34,108 bases of DNA from a virus: IMG/VR virus record IMGVR_UViG_3300030114_000029, positions 1 through 34,108 of that record. One strand, written 5' to 3'. Made by a program: the position numbers and the translations under genes. Positions 5,042 to 14,018 of the stretch are shown in pieces. Within the stretch, counting starts at the first letter, position 1, and each line of letters begins with the position of its first letter. Under the pieces are notes generated by a model, which worked only from the letters and a program-made list of their open reading frames with translations, ran no database searches and was not told the DNA's origin.

Positions 5042-7534
5042 CTACTGCATTTTGTATTGGACGCTGATGTTCATCACGTTTGGAGCTGTGGTGCACGTGC
5101 CTCCACTCGATGCCAAGGTGATTGTTGTTCCGGCGGCATAGTTTTGAGATAGTCCCGTGCACTTGTTTGACTTCGCCGCCGTCAGGGCGCAGCTCACAGT
5201 GTTGGTTCCATCCGACAAAACGATCGATGGAAAGGCCGTGCAGGCTGGTGTCGAGTTGGCCTGCGAGTTGAGCGACCAATCAATTCCAATCACCGTGATT
5301 GCCGATGCGGGCGTAATCGAGTTAAAAGTGTTTGCACCTGCAAAGTTGGCTGAGTTGCTCATCGTGCTCCAGCTCATCACCGGTAATCCGACGCCGTTTG
5401 AGTCGGGAAATTCCCAAGTCCGATTCGCCGTGCAGGCAGTGCATTTCAGCGTCATCGAGCGATTGGCCGCATTGCCGAAAGCAATGTTTTGGAAAGGCAG
5501 CGATGGCAGTCCTAACACTGACCAGGCGGCGACGGTCGGGAATATCTGGCCGCCCGATGAGGTTCCGGTCATGTTCAAAAACGGGTAATAAGTCGCGCCT
5601 GAGAGCGCCGAAAAAAGGTATCCAGACCCGCCGGCCTTGACCGTCATATTCACGACAGTTTGCGCCGATCCATCAAAGTAATCGCTGATCACATGAAAAG
5701 GATGTGGAACTGTTAAGTTCCCTTGGGTCTGAACGCCTGGTGCGCCGCCAATCACAATCACCTGGCCGGCGGCTGTGGCCAAAGCCTGTATTCCATTCAG
5801 CGAGATAATGCCCGAGTTATCCAACGAGCAGAGCGGCGCTGCAGATCCCCATTGCACCGTGTTGGTGAAGGTGGCTGAGTCGATCGGGTTTGAGGCAATC
5901 GTGCAAGGGGTGGGAGCCGATACGGCCGTAGAGACATAAATGGCCGCGGGCAGTGTCGCCTGCGGGTTGCTGCTTGAGTTGACGATCGTGTTTCCACCTA
6001 CATAAAACGCAGCTATATTCCCATCTACAAATACCGGCCAGCTCGTGTACGGTCCTCCCGTCGTTTCGCCTCCCCACCAGCCATCAAAGGTGTTCGAGGC
6101 CAGCGAGAATTTATTGAGGTTTCCGATCATCGCGGTCACACCCTGATAGGTATTCCCTGTCACCGTGTATCCGCTTGCAAAAGCCGCCGTGTAATAGGTG
6201 ATTCCAAAAGTTGTATGGCAGCTCGCGCCCGGTCCGGCATAGCTTCCCCGCCATCCATAGGCGACCGCCTTCGAGTCGCAGAAAAACTGGTTTCCGATCA
6301 CCCGCATGTTGGTGGGCGAGATGATGGTCCCGCTGCTGCAGCTCGTTCCAGTTCCTCCAATGCAGGTTTGCCCGATCGACAGAGCATCCGTAAAAGTGTT
6401 GCGAACTGTGTTTCCAATAAACTCCCCGTCCCACATATTGGCTCCGTCGATTCCTCCCGAGGTCCACCAAGGCTGGTGCCCAAAATCGGCAGGGCCGCGC
6501 ACAGTGTTGCCGATGACGTGAGAGCGCACGTTGCCACACTTAAAGGTGTCGCCTTGCTCGTCGATCTTGTTGCCGATACACCACGTGTCTTGCGAGATCG
6601 CCATATCGCTCAGCGATGTGGGGTGAGCAATATCGCCTCCCAGATCAATGCTCACCGAGTTTCCAGCATCTGTTCCCGCCACGTTGATGCCTGTCTGGTG
6701 AAAGTAGTTATTGATCAGCCATACTCGGCATGAGCCTCTAAAGTCGATTCCTCTGTGTCCTGCTCGCGTCACTTCTAGATCTTCAATTCTTACGTCAGAG
6801 AGGTTGCAGCCCGGATAGGTGTTAAAGCTGCTGGTGTTTGAGGCGATCGCGGTGTAGTAGGGTCCGGCGTCCTGATTGTCTTCGTTCCAGTCGAGCTTGA
6901 ATCCTTTGAGCGTGATCCGTTTCCTGGCTCCCAAATAAAAAGCGATGGCCTGATCGGCGTGTGTGGGCTGAGTGATTACGCAGCTTTTGCTGGCTCCTTC
7001 AAAAGAGAAATCGTCGGTCGCGATGTTGACGCATTTGTTTTGTCCGGTCGAGCAATTAATCTGCACTTTGCAGCCGGTAATTTTCAGAGGGTTCGATACC
7101 GTCAAGGTCGATGTGAGTGTGATCGGTGACGAAACAGCGCTCATATCCAAAGTGCTGCCAGCCGGAGCAGCAGCAACCGCACTGACAAAGTTGGCTGCGC
7201 TTGTGACTTGAAAAGTAGATCCGATCGAGAGAGATGGCGTTCCAAGCGTGTTAGTAGTGACGTTGTAAGTCAGCCCCGGAACGGCAGAGAATGCTCCGCC
7301 GAGGTTAAATTGAATCTGCCCGTTTGCGCCCGCCGGGTTCGCCGCTGTTCCAATCGCCACGCATCTGTTCGTGAGCCAGTTGTAAACCATGATGCCAGAT
7401 CCCGAGCATCCCGCCGGCCATTTGATTCCAGTGTGGGGGTTCACCTGGCCGAGCGCCGCCGCCGAGCAAGCCGCCAGCAGCGCAGCCCATTTCAGACCGT
7501 TACGAAACCACGCATAGAGCATCGATCCTGTCAT
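5042..7534 (-). CDS. Tailspike with right-handed beta-helix region and N-terminal signal-like segment
   Basis: 830 aa. The N-terminus (residues about 5-30) is basic, then hydrophobic, then AAALGQ, looking like a cleavable Sec signal. This is odd for a virion protein assembled in the cytoplasm. A short Cys-containing domain (WPAGCSGSGIMVYNW...CVAIG) and PAGANGQIQFN follow. The central part contains repeated short strands with asparagines (VIGNTV, FIGNTVRN, VTGNTYQG, LASNTFDG, VGGNTIVN) typical of a parallel beta-helix depolymerase or spike. The C-terminal 200 residues are beta-rich with paired Cys. It probably binds or degrades surface polysaccharide. Start could be 7534 or the ATG at 7522, behind ACAGGAT. 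Confidence 0.75.
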   Translation of the reverse strand: MTGSMLYAWFRNGLKWAALLAACSAAALGQVNPHTGIKWPAGCSGSGIMVYNWLTNRCVAIGTAANPAGANGQIQFNLGGAFSAVPGLTYNVTTNTLGTPSLSIGSTFQVTSAANFVSAVAAAPAGSTLDMSAVSSPITLTSTLTVSNPLKITGCKVQINCSTGQNKCVNIATDDFSFEGASKSCVITQPTHADQAIAFYLGARKRITLKGFKLDWNEDNQDAGPYYTAIASNTSSFNTYPGCNLSDVRIEDLEVTRAGHRGIDFRGSCRVWLINNYFHQTGINVAGTDAGNSVSIDLGGDIAHPTSLSDMAISQDTWCIGNKIDEQGDTFKCGNVRSHVIGNTVRGPADFGHQPWWTSGGIDGANMWDGEFIGNTVRNTFTDALSIGQTCIGGTGTSCSSGTIISPTNMRVIGNQFFCDSKAVAYGWRGSYAGPGASCHTTFGITYYTAAFASGYTVTGNTYQGVTAMIGNLNKFSLASNTFDGWWGGETTGGPYTSWPVFVDGNIAAFYVGGNTIVNSSSNPQATLPAAIYVSTAVSAPTPCTIASNPIDSATFTNTVQWGSAAPLCSLDNSGIISLNGIQALATAAGQVIVIGGAPGVQTQGNLTVPHPFHVISDYFDGSAQTVVNMTVKAGGSGYLFSALSGATYYPFLNMTGTSSGGQIFPTVAAWSVLGLPSLPFQNIAFGNAANRSMTLKCTACTANRTWEFPDSNGVGLPVMSWSTMSNSANFAGANTFNSITPASAITVIGIDWSLNSQANSTPACTAFPSIVLSDGTNTVSCALTAAKSNKCTGLSQNYAAGTTITLASSGGTCTTAPNVMNISVQYKMQ

Positions 7535-8090
7535 CTGGAACCCCCGATTCAGTTGTAAAATTCAGCGTTGCCACGTTGCCCACTGCGGTATAGCTCAGAG
7601 TTGGCGCCGCAGCTCCGGCCGGCAGGGCCGAGCCGTTATAAAACAGCATCACGATCGCGCCTGGAGCCGTGTAGACTGAGCCCGGCACGGCACCTGCGCA
7701 TGGCCGATACTTCATCTGCGGGATTGGCGGCAGAGATCCGCCCGGCAAGATCTGTATAGCGGTCGACAGATCCACCGTCGCCGTTCCGTTAAATTGGTAG
7801 TTTCCGCTCTGGATCGCATTGCCTTCTTCGTCCAGCACGGTGATGCAATAAAACGTTCCCGCCGGCGTGATCTGATCGTTTCCCCAAAGCGCGATCGAGA
7901 TCGCCGTGTCGCCAACCTGGGGCCCCACGGTCTCAGGGATGCCCGCATTGGCAACCATGCCCGCGCCGGCCACGGCTGGCAGAGCTGGGCCAAAGCCGCA
8001 AAGGGTAATCTGCAAGCTTCCAGCCAGGCTCACACCGGCAAGGATGCTCTTCAGATCTGCTGTGAGCGTGATTTGCGGTGTCGTCGCCAT
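7500..8090 (-). CDS. Tail fibre-type structural protein
   Basis: 196 aa from the ATG at 8090; GAGGGAT lies about 9 nt upstream. It is beta-rich with ITLTADLKSILAG, LQITLCGFGPALP, then SIALWGNDQITPAGTFYCITVLDEEGN and IQSGNYQFNG. I recognise this LWGNDQI..A.T.Y.I.VLD..GN..QSG.Y.F.G pattern from tail-fibre modules of acidobacterial phages and prophages. Its stop lies 35 bp inside the tailspike gene, so the two are coupled and likely form one adsorption apparatus. Repeat cluster C lies just upstream. Confidence 0.7.
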   Translation of the reverse strand: MATTPQITLTADLKSILAGVSLAGSLQITLCGFGPALPAVAGAGMVANAGIPETVGPQVGDTAISIALWGNDQITPAGTFYCITVLDEEGNAIQSGNYQFNGTATVDLSTAIQILPGGSLPPIPQMKYRPCAGAVPGSVYTAPGAIVMLFYNGSALPAGAAAPTLSYTAVGNVATLNFTTESGVPDDRIDALCVVS

Positions 8091-8122
8091 CGGGCTAATC
8101 CCTCGTTTCCTTTGCTTTTCAT

Positions 8123-8144
8123 GTGCAACTCATGTGCGAATCAC
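8123..8144. repeat. Cluster C: two units of the 11-bp repeat before the fibre gene
   Basis: GTGCAACTCAT followed by GTGCGAATCAC matches the first two units of cluster A (GTGCAATTCAT, GTGCGATTAAG) in sequence, order and 11-bp spacing. It occupies the 50-bp gap before the tail-fibre gene and overlaps the stop of the hydrolase-like gene. It may be a secondary binding site for the factor that recognises clusters A and B. Confidence 0.6.
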
Positions 8145-8542
8145 TTGAAAAACCATACCGGTCCCACATGCGCCACGCGCGGATGCTCGTCAGGCTGAGC
8201 GATGATCTCGTTCTCAAACCAGCGCGCCACGGCAAAATCCTGATCGACATAAAACAGCGCGCCTCCGGTCAGGTCTTCCTCGGTTCCAGTCCAGATCCCA
8301 TCCATGCGGCTCAAAAAGCTGCGGATATTTCCCGTCCGATAGTCCACAATCGCCGGCGGGTAAAAGCTGGCTCGCTTGGCTGGTGCGGTCATGGCCACAT
8401 CCAGCCAGTCTCCCCAGCCGGCCATTACGCGGTTGCGCAGCACCATGGCCACGGCCAGCATGTTGTTCACGCCACCATGGCGCGCGGCCTCTTCGATCGC
8501 AAAGCGGGCCACCTGGCCGCGAGTGTAGGTTTCAAGGTTCAT
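8141..8542 (-). CDS. SleB-like cell-wall hydrolase-type protein, candidate endolysin
   Basis: 133 aa from the ATG at 8542, which overlaps the previous stop as ATGA. The core reads ARFAIEEAARHGGVNNMLAVAMVLRNRVMAGWGDWL, resembling the E-A-R...G...AVA.V..NRV core of SleB/CwlJ-type hydrolases. It continues with GGALFYVDQDFAVARWF and ends HVGPVWFFK. The canonical EARGE is replaced by EEAAR, so catalysis is uncertain. It is the only wall-hydrolase candidate in the window and lies next to fibre, spike and lysis genes. It could alternatively be a virion-associated hydrolase. Confidence 0.5.
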   Translation of the reverse strand: MNLETYTRGQVARFAIEEAARHGGVNNMLAVAMVLRNRVMAGWGDWLDVAMTAPAKRASFYPPAIVDYRTGNIRSFLSRMDGIWTGTEEDLTGGALFYVDQDFAVARWFENEIIAQPDEHPRVAHVGPVWFFK

Positions 8543-9438
8543 AGTGCCTTTCCGATTTTGAGCTGCCTGTATGCCTTGAGCTGCTGCCGGTAAAAACTCC
8601 CAGCCTCGCCGAGCGGCGGCCCAAAAGCACGATCCACTTCCTCTTCGGTCAAGATCTCGGCCACGATCAAGACAAGCATCGCCGTGCGCCAGCCGCGATA
8701 CTTTTCCTTGGTCGCCACGCCGCGCTCGTTGATCCGCATCAGGCTCCATTCGGGTCCGGGGTCTTGCAGGCTGGTGAGTGTGCGTTGCACCTTGCGCCCA
8801 GCCCGGCAGGCATACCAGTTATAGGTCAGTAGCTCCCGCTGTCTTTCTGTCGTCACTGTCGAGAGCTGGTAAAGATAGCCTTCCTCATCCATCTCCACCG
8901 GGTTGACCCAGGCATTCACGCCAACCAGGCCCATGCGGCTCCAATCGTTGAGCCAGATCCTCGCATTCGGATGTTCCTCGTCGCGCGCATCCACGCCCGC
9001 ATCGCGCAGCTTCCTCATCACCGCGCTGGGGTAGAGCACATTGACAAGCCGCGCATCTTCGTTTTCTTTTCCTTCCCAGCGCTCTTGTCCGGGAAGCTGC
9101 TGGTCGCGTGCCTTCTCGCAATTGCGCGCGTAAAGCTCGAGGTTTTCTTCGACCCATCCAGAGGGGTCATTCTCGGCCCGGCGCAAGAGGGCCACATTCG
9201 GGTCGTGCGCGGCTAGGGAGTCAAACTCCGCATCAAAATCCTTGTTGACCATTGCCCGCCGTTTGGCGAGTACTCGCGGGTCAACGCAGTTGAGAGCTGC
9301 CCACTCCTCGGCATCAAAGTCTCGTCTGCGAGCTTCGTTTGGGTCTTTCAGGTCTGCGGCCGCGCGCGCCAGGCCTCGGTCATAACGCACGTTCGGTGCG
9401 CTTTGATGTTCGATCGGAATGATGATGTTCGGGCTCAT
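8539..9438 (-). CDS. Hypothetical late protein
   Basis: 299 aa, starting at the ATG at 9438 that overlaps the upstream stop (ATGA) with GGGGAG just before it. The sequence is charged and mainly helical, rich in Arg, Asp, Glu and Trp (DFDAEEWAALNCVDPRVLAKRR; RLVNVLYPSAVMRKLRD; NWYACRAGRKVQRTL). No signal peptide, membrane segment or known motif is visible. It lies between internal-virion-type genes and the wall-hydrolase-like gene. Function unknown. Confidence 0.65.
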   Translation of the reverse strand: MSPNIIIPIEHQSAPNVRYDRGLARAAADLKDPNEARRRDFDAEEWAALNCVDPRVLAKRRAMVNKDFDAEFDSLAAHDPNVALLRRAENDPSGWVEENLELYARNCEKARDQQLPGQERWEGKENEDARLVNVLYPSAVMRKLRDAGVDARDEEHPNARIWLNDWSRMGLVGVNAWVNPVEMDEEGYLYQLSTVTTERQRELLTYNWYACRAGRKVQRTLTSLQDPGPEWSLMRINERGVATKEKYRGWRTAMLVLIVAEILTEEEVDRAFGPPLGEAGSFYRQQLKAYRQLKIGKAL

Positions 9439-9743
9439 TCTCCCCTTTGCAGCTTGTTAAGGTGCCTGCTGGTCAAGTAATACAACGTGTCGATGGTTCC
9501 GGGGCCTATGTTGAAACCATGCGAGCAAACTCCAAGCTCTGGGTCGATATAGCGAATCAAGAGAATCGCGTCGGTCACTCGCCCCCATGTTCCGTGCTCG
9601 ATCTCGCGCACCTTCTGTCTGATTTTTCCTGTCACGTCATAACTCGTTCCCTGGTCGATCGCGCGGATTCCCGCGCCGCGTCTCTTCTTCAGCTTCTCGG
9701 CCTCGGTGTCCAAGAGCTTTGCCGTGGGTATGGTCTTATTCAT
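9435..9743 (-). CDS. Hypothetical late protein
   Basis: 102 aa from the ATG at 9743, overlapping the end of the 789-aa gene by 8 bp, with AGGAGG about 11 nt upstream. The longer frame to 9821 is a shadow of the upstream gene. Residues show a basic N-half (KLLDTEAEKLKKRRGAG) and WGRVTDAILLIRYIDPELGVCSHGF. No known domain recognised. Confidence 0.6.
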   Translation of the reverse strand: MNKTIPTAKLLDTEAEKLKKRRGAGIRAIDQGTSYDVTGKIRQKVREIEHGTWGRVTDAILLIRYIDPELGVCSHGFNIGPGTIDTLYYLTSRHLNKLQRGE

Positions 9744-12105
9744 TCGGCGCGGCCTCCTGTGCCGGTTGAGCCTGGTCGGGCTTCTTCTGTTCTTCAAATG
9801 GTTCCACGATCGCGCGAGCAATCAGCGGCGAATAGATCTGGGGGCTGATTCCATTCCTTACCGCATAGTTCACCATGTTGCCGATCCGCGGGCTGGTTGC
9901 TGCTGAGCGCAAGATCGCGCGCATTCCTTCGCCCGCCGCCGCGCCCGCCGCCATGCCCTCAAACCACGGCGCGCCCATGTGGTAGGCAGCCATGCCGCCC
10001 AGCATTCCGGGCACGCCTCCAACCCGCGCGTGCTTGCCCAGCTCCATAAAAACGTTTTTGACCACTGACGCCGTGGTTCGGGCCGTTCCCACATTTGAGA
10101 GCAGCTCGGTGATCTGTTTCAGGTTCGTCACGCCTTCTTTGCCGATGAGCTGTTCGATCTGCGCCTGGTTGGTGCCTTTCGAGAGATAGTTTTGCAGGGC
10201 TTTGGTGCGGCCTGTCATCACCCGCTGAAATCCCTGATCGCTTTCTTCTGGCGTGATTCCGTTCATCATGCGTTCAAAGGTCGTGTGCAGCTCACTCAAC
10301 CGCGAGCTTGAGCGCCATGCCAGTTTTGCGGCTCGGTAATCTCCGTCGCTGATTTCCGATCCATACCGCGTAATGAGGTTTTGAATTGCCTCGTTGGCTT
10401 CGCTCAATCTCACCTGCGCCTGGTCAACAGCCTCCATGCTGGTGGCTGAGCGAATCACGTTTTGAGCCTGCTTGACCTGGCCATTCCATTTCGTAAACTC
10501 GCCACCGCTCTTTTGATCAAGTGTTTCGTAGACAGGTTTTACAGCGGCCTGCACCTGCGCGGCCGCATCGCCAAAGGTTCTCACCTGGCCAACAGCCGCC
10601 GACACATCTGCTGGGCTGAAGCGCTGCGCGTAGGGGCTGGCATGATACAGGCCAAGCTGCTCCTGCAACGCCTTGCGCTGGGCCTCAAGCTGCCCCTGCT
10701 GGCGCGCGGGCAGCTCGTCATAGGCTGGGCTCGCCTTCACGTCCTCAAGCTGCTGCAGCCATCCCTCGGCCTGGCGCGGGTCGGTTGTCGTCAGTGCCCC
10801 AGCTCCGCGGGCTTCGTCTGCCGATACTTCGCCGGTCTTGCTGGTCCAGGCCTGGATGCGCTTCTGCAATCTTCCCGGCGCGGTATCTGCCGCCGAACCT
10901 ATCTCGGCTTTGTTTTGCGGGCCGGGCTGGCCTCCTTCGGGCACTCGTGAGCCAGTCGGCTCAAACTTTGCCGCCATCCCTGGCTCCTGCACGCTCATTT
11001 CTGTGCGGCCTTCAAAGGGCTTGCCGGTCTCAAGCGTGAAAGTAAAGGGTTTTGATCCTTCCGGCGCGGGCAGGGAAGCTCGACCCGGTACCGGCGCGTA
11101 GACAGGGCGCGTTTCGTTGATCTGGTTGAGCACGTTTTCTGTTGCGTCCTGCGCCGTGTGTCCAATCACGCGCTGCGCTCCGGCCTGCTGCGCCTGCTGG
11201 ATCTTCGGCGCTCCTTCGGCGCCGCTCGCGTTCGGCATTCCAGATTTTTCAACCTGGGACGCCAAAGCGGGAATCTCCTCGCCGGCAACGTTGAGCGTTT
11301 TCGGTCCCATGCTGGCCATGCTCTTCACCGCCTTGCTCGCCCCTGCAGCTCCGGCTGAGAGCGTTCCACCTACCGCGGCCGATTCCAAAGCCTGTGTTGT
11401 GTCTCCTGTGTGGCCGTAGGTTTGGCTGCCCATCATCAGCGCGTCTTTGCTGGCCTTCAATCCAACTGCCACAAGGCCCGCAATCTTCGGATGGCTGGCC
11501 AAAAACCCCGCTGCTTGTTGCGCTTGCTTTAGGTGTTCTCCCGTCTCAAGCGCGCCTGCGGCTGGCCCTGCCAGCTTGAGCAAGCCATCGGTGCCAAGCA
11601 GCTCCACCATCTGCTCGCCCGCCGCGCCCACGTTCTGCCAAAATCCGGTTGGCTCGCCGCCCGAGCGCAGCCAGGTGGCCGCGTCATGCAGATGCTTGTC
11701 GACATATTGCGCAACCGGGGTTTGCGTGGGCTGTTGTGGTTCTTTGGCGTGCGGTCCTGAGGTTGGCGAGAGTTGGATCGGCGCCGCCGGCGTGGCAATC
11801 ATATCCAACACATTGCCCAATAGGTGAGCACCAGAGTTGATCGCCCCTGATCCCATTCCAGAGAAGATCTTCGTTTCAGGGAAGTTTTTTACCAGCCAGC
11901 TACCCTCGTCATGGCTGGTGTCGGTCAGCTTTTGCATCCCGGTTTGCGGGGCTGCTGGTGCTGGCGGCGCACCTGTGTTCATCTTTGCGCCCGGCGGTAG
12001 CGGTGGCAGAGCATTCCCGCCAGTCGCAGGCGCGCCTGGTATTGGCGTCATCTTCGCGCCCGGTGGCAGCGGTGGCAGTCCCGTTAGTGTTGCGCTGGAA
12101 CCCAT
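9736..12105 (-). CDS. Large internal virion/ejection-type protein with LPPLPPGAKM repeats
   Basis: 789 aa. The ATG at 12105 has GAGGAGG 5 nt upstream and lies 22 bp inside the preceding gene. The N-terminal 60 residues are Pro/Ala/Gly-rich with two copies of LPPLPPGAKM. A long Ala/Gly-rich amphipathic helical body follows (GFLASHPKIAGLVAVGLKAS, GGTLSAGAAGASKAV), then Gln-rich coiled regions. Near the C-terminus a Gly/Ala/Met membrane-like helix region appears (GVPGMLGGMAAYHMGAPW). Size, composition and position after the 641-aa gene fit the internal proteins podoviruses eject with DNA. No lytic transglycosylase motif was seen. Confidence 0.6.
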   Translation of the reverse strand: MGSSATLTGLPPLPPGAKMTPIPGAPATGGNALPPLPPGAKMNTGAPPAPAAPQTGMQKLTDTSHDEGSWLVKNFPETKIFSGMGSGAINSGAHLLGNVLDMIATPAAPIQLSPTSGPHAKEPQQPTQTPVAQYVDKHLHDAATWLRSGGEPTGFWQNVGAAGEQMVELLGTDGLLKLAGPAAGALETGEHLKQAQQAAGFLASHPKIAGLVAVGLKASKDALMMGSQTYGHTGDTTQALESAAVGGTLSAGAAGASKAVKSMASMGPKTLNVAGEEIPALASQVEKSGMPNASGAEGAPKIQQAQQAGAQRVIGHTAQDATENVLNQINETRPVYAPVPGRASLPAPEGSKPFTFTLETGKPFEGRTEMSVQEPGMAAKFEPTGSRVPEGGQPGPQNKAEIGSAADTAPGRLQKRIQAWTSKTGEVSADEARGAGALTTTDPRQAEGWLQQLEDVKASPAYDELPARQQGQLEAQRKALQEQLGLYHASPYAQRFSPADVSAAVGQVRTFGDAAAQVQAAVKPVYETLDQKSGGEFTKWNGQVKQAQNVIRSATSMEAVDQAQVRLSEANEAIQNLITRYGSEISDGDYRAAKLAWRSSSRLSELHTTFERMMNGITPEESDQGFQRVMTGRTKALQNYLSKGTNQAQIEQLIGKEGVTNLKQITELLSNVGTARTTASVVKNVFMELGKHARVGGVPGMLGGMAAYHMGAPWFEGMAAGAAAGEGMRAILRSAATSPRIGNMVNYAVRNGISPQIYSPLIARAIVEPFEEQKKPDQAQPAQEAAPNE

Positions 12106-14009
12106 TGGCCTCCTCTAACGACAAGCGGTGTAACGCCATCAGCGGACATCGCCTGGGGTTCTCCCGGCGTGATCTTTACCAGTGCGCCTGGTTGCGCGGC
12201 TGGCTGCTGTGTGCTTTGTGCTCCCGCTTCCATTCCGGCGCGCAGGTTCATCAGCTCGGCAGTTTTGCTTTCTGGGTAAAGTGGGTTGAGAGTTTTGAGC
12301 GCGTCGATAGCTTCAGGGTCAATGCCGGGCATCTTGGCCTGGTAGGCTGCGCTCGGTGCCGCGTTGCGCCAGCTCTGCACAAAAGAGTCAAACTTCTCGC
12401 CCATTGCATGAGCCTGCGTTTCAATGGCTTTTTGTCGGTTTCCCGGTAGCGTTGAGCCGAGCGTGTCTCTGTAGCTGGCCAATCCCGGGATGGTGTCGTT
12501 TCCGTAAAATCTTCCAAGCTCGGGTACCAGTGTGCCCAATTGGTTTTGATATGCCGTGTAATCGTTGGTGCCTGGGATATGGCTCTCTTTCGTGTTGAGT
12601 TGCGATAGGCGGCGCAGATGCTTGAGCACGGTTGCGCCGGCATTGAGAGCCTGGCCGGGGCTGCCATTTTTGAGGGATGTGAACTCTTTGTAAGTGTTCG
12701 CATAGGCGGAAACTTTCGAGCTATCAAAACCGGGATACCTCTTTGCAATTTCGTCAGCCATCGCCGGGTTGCGCCCGAGCAGATAGGCCATATTCTTTAC
12801 ATCCATCTGCCCGCGTCCAATCAGGTCCACTGCCGCATCCCCGCCGCCACTAGCGATCGCGTTCGCCTGAGCAGCCTTGGCCGAGTGCTCACCTGCCGAC
12901 GCATAGCTTTCTGCGTTTTCGGCTGTCGTGCGGCTCTTCTTCAGTTTCAAATCTTCATCCTTCCGCTGCTCGTCGGCATCTTTGGCGTGCTGGTCGAGCG
13001 AATCTTTCGTCTGGCCCATCACGAGCTTCACATACTGATCGCCGGTCAGCGTTCCGGCCGGGATGGTGAAGGTCTTTTCAACCAGCTTGCCGTCTTCGAT
13101 CGTCGCCGTATGCAGCGGCAGATCGTTCGGAATCTTGGCCGCTAGCCAGTCCGAAGTCACAAGCGCCGCGTGCACGCCGTCAATCTTTCCGTTGGCGTCG
13201 GTGTGCAGGGTTGTCACGAGTTTGCCTTGCGCCTGGTGATCGTGCATCTGTGGCATCTCTCTGAATGCCTTGACCACGCTGGCGAAGTCGGGAAAGACGC
13301 CCATATCGGTTGAACCGTTTCCGCCATCGGCAATGTTTTTGATAAAGTCGCTTTCGCGCGCCAGATCCTGCTCGCTGGCTGCGACCTGGGCGCGGCCCAG
13401 CGTATAGGCCAATTGTGTGATCTGGTGTGAGAGCAGAGCATTCTGCGCGTCTGAGGTCGCCGCTTTCTGCTGGGCTTCAAAGTTCTCGTTGGCCTGTTTG
13501 GTCTTCTCTTTGTTGGCATCCTCGGCTTTTTGCATTCCAGCATTCACGCCCGCGCCTGCGCCGCGCATCATCTGGCCTGGTCCGGGTGCAACCTGCGATG
13601 CCGCTCCAAAGCCTGAGAGGGCGCCAGAGATAATGCGCTTCCATTGCTGGCCTGGTCCGCTCTTGACGGCGGTGGCCACCATCTTGCCGGTGGCCGGGTC
13701 GCGCGCCAGGCTCACGTCGCTTGAGCCTCCCAGCGCGTTCAATACGCCGTGATAGACCTTCGATCCCCAGCTCTCTGGTCCAGCCGCCGGCGCGGGTGCT
13801 GTGGGCGCTGCTGGCGCGGTCTGTGGCGGCACAGGTGGGCTCTGTGCCGCCGCACCGGCCGGGGGAGTCCCCTGATTCATTCCCCCAGCTCCAGCAGGCG
13901 GGGAAGACGGCATGGGAGCCGTTTGTGTCGCCGCTGGTTCTTGATCCTGATAAGCGTTGGCGGTCGGCTCGGGTTGTGAAAGTCGGGGGTCTACCCCTGT
14001 CGTTTCCAT
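12084..14009 (-). CDS. Large internal virion-type protein
   Basis: 641 aa from the ATG at 14009 with AGAGGAAAA upstream. The first 90 residues are low-complexity Pro/Ala/Gln/Thr. GPGQQWKRIISGALSGFGAASQV and a GPGQMMRGAGAGVNAG segment follow. Then come a long helical, Gln/Ala/Asp-rich region and coiled-coil stretches (DEQRKDEDLKLKKSRTTAENAESYA). The C-terminus is helical and ends GGQWVPAQH. It resembles uncharacterised structural proteins that sit between the tail hub and other internal proteins in short-tailed phages. Ejection or inner-core function is inferred. Confidence 0.55.
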   Translation of the reverse strand: METTGVDPRLSQPEPTANAYQDQEPAATQTAPMPSSPPAGAGGMNQGTPPAGAAAQSPPVPPQTAPAAPTAPAPAAGPESWGSKVYHGVLNALGGSSDVSLARDPATGKMVATAVKSGPGQQWKRIISGALSGFGAASQVAPGPGQMMRGAGAGVNAGMQKAEDANKEKTKQANENFEAQQKAATSDAQNALLSHQITQLAYTLGRAQVAASEQDLARESDFIKNIADGGNGSTDMGVFPDFASVVKAFREMPQMHDHQAQGKLVTTLHTDANGKIDGVHAALVTSDWLAAKIPNDLPLHTATIEDGKLVEKTFTIPAGTLTGDQYVKLVMGQTKDSLDQHAKDADEQRKDEDLKLKKSRTTAENAESYASAGEHSAKAAQANAIASGGGDAAVDLIGRGQMDVKNMAYLLGRNPAMADEIAKRYPGFDSSKVSAYANTYKEFTSLKNGSPGQALNAGATVLKHLRRLSQLNTKESHIPGTNDYTAYQNQLGTLVPELGRFYGNDTIPGLASYRDTLGSTLPGNRQKAIETQAHAMGEKFDSFVQSWRNAAPSAAYQAKMPGIDPEAIDALKTLNPLYPESKTAELMNLRAGMEAGAQSTQQPAAQPGALVKITPGEPQAMSADGVTPLVVRGGQWVPAQH

Positions 14010-14018
14010 GATTTTCCT

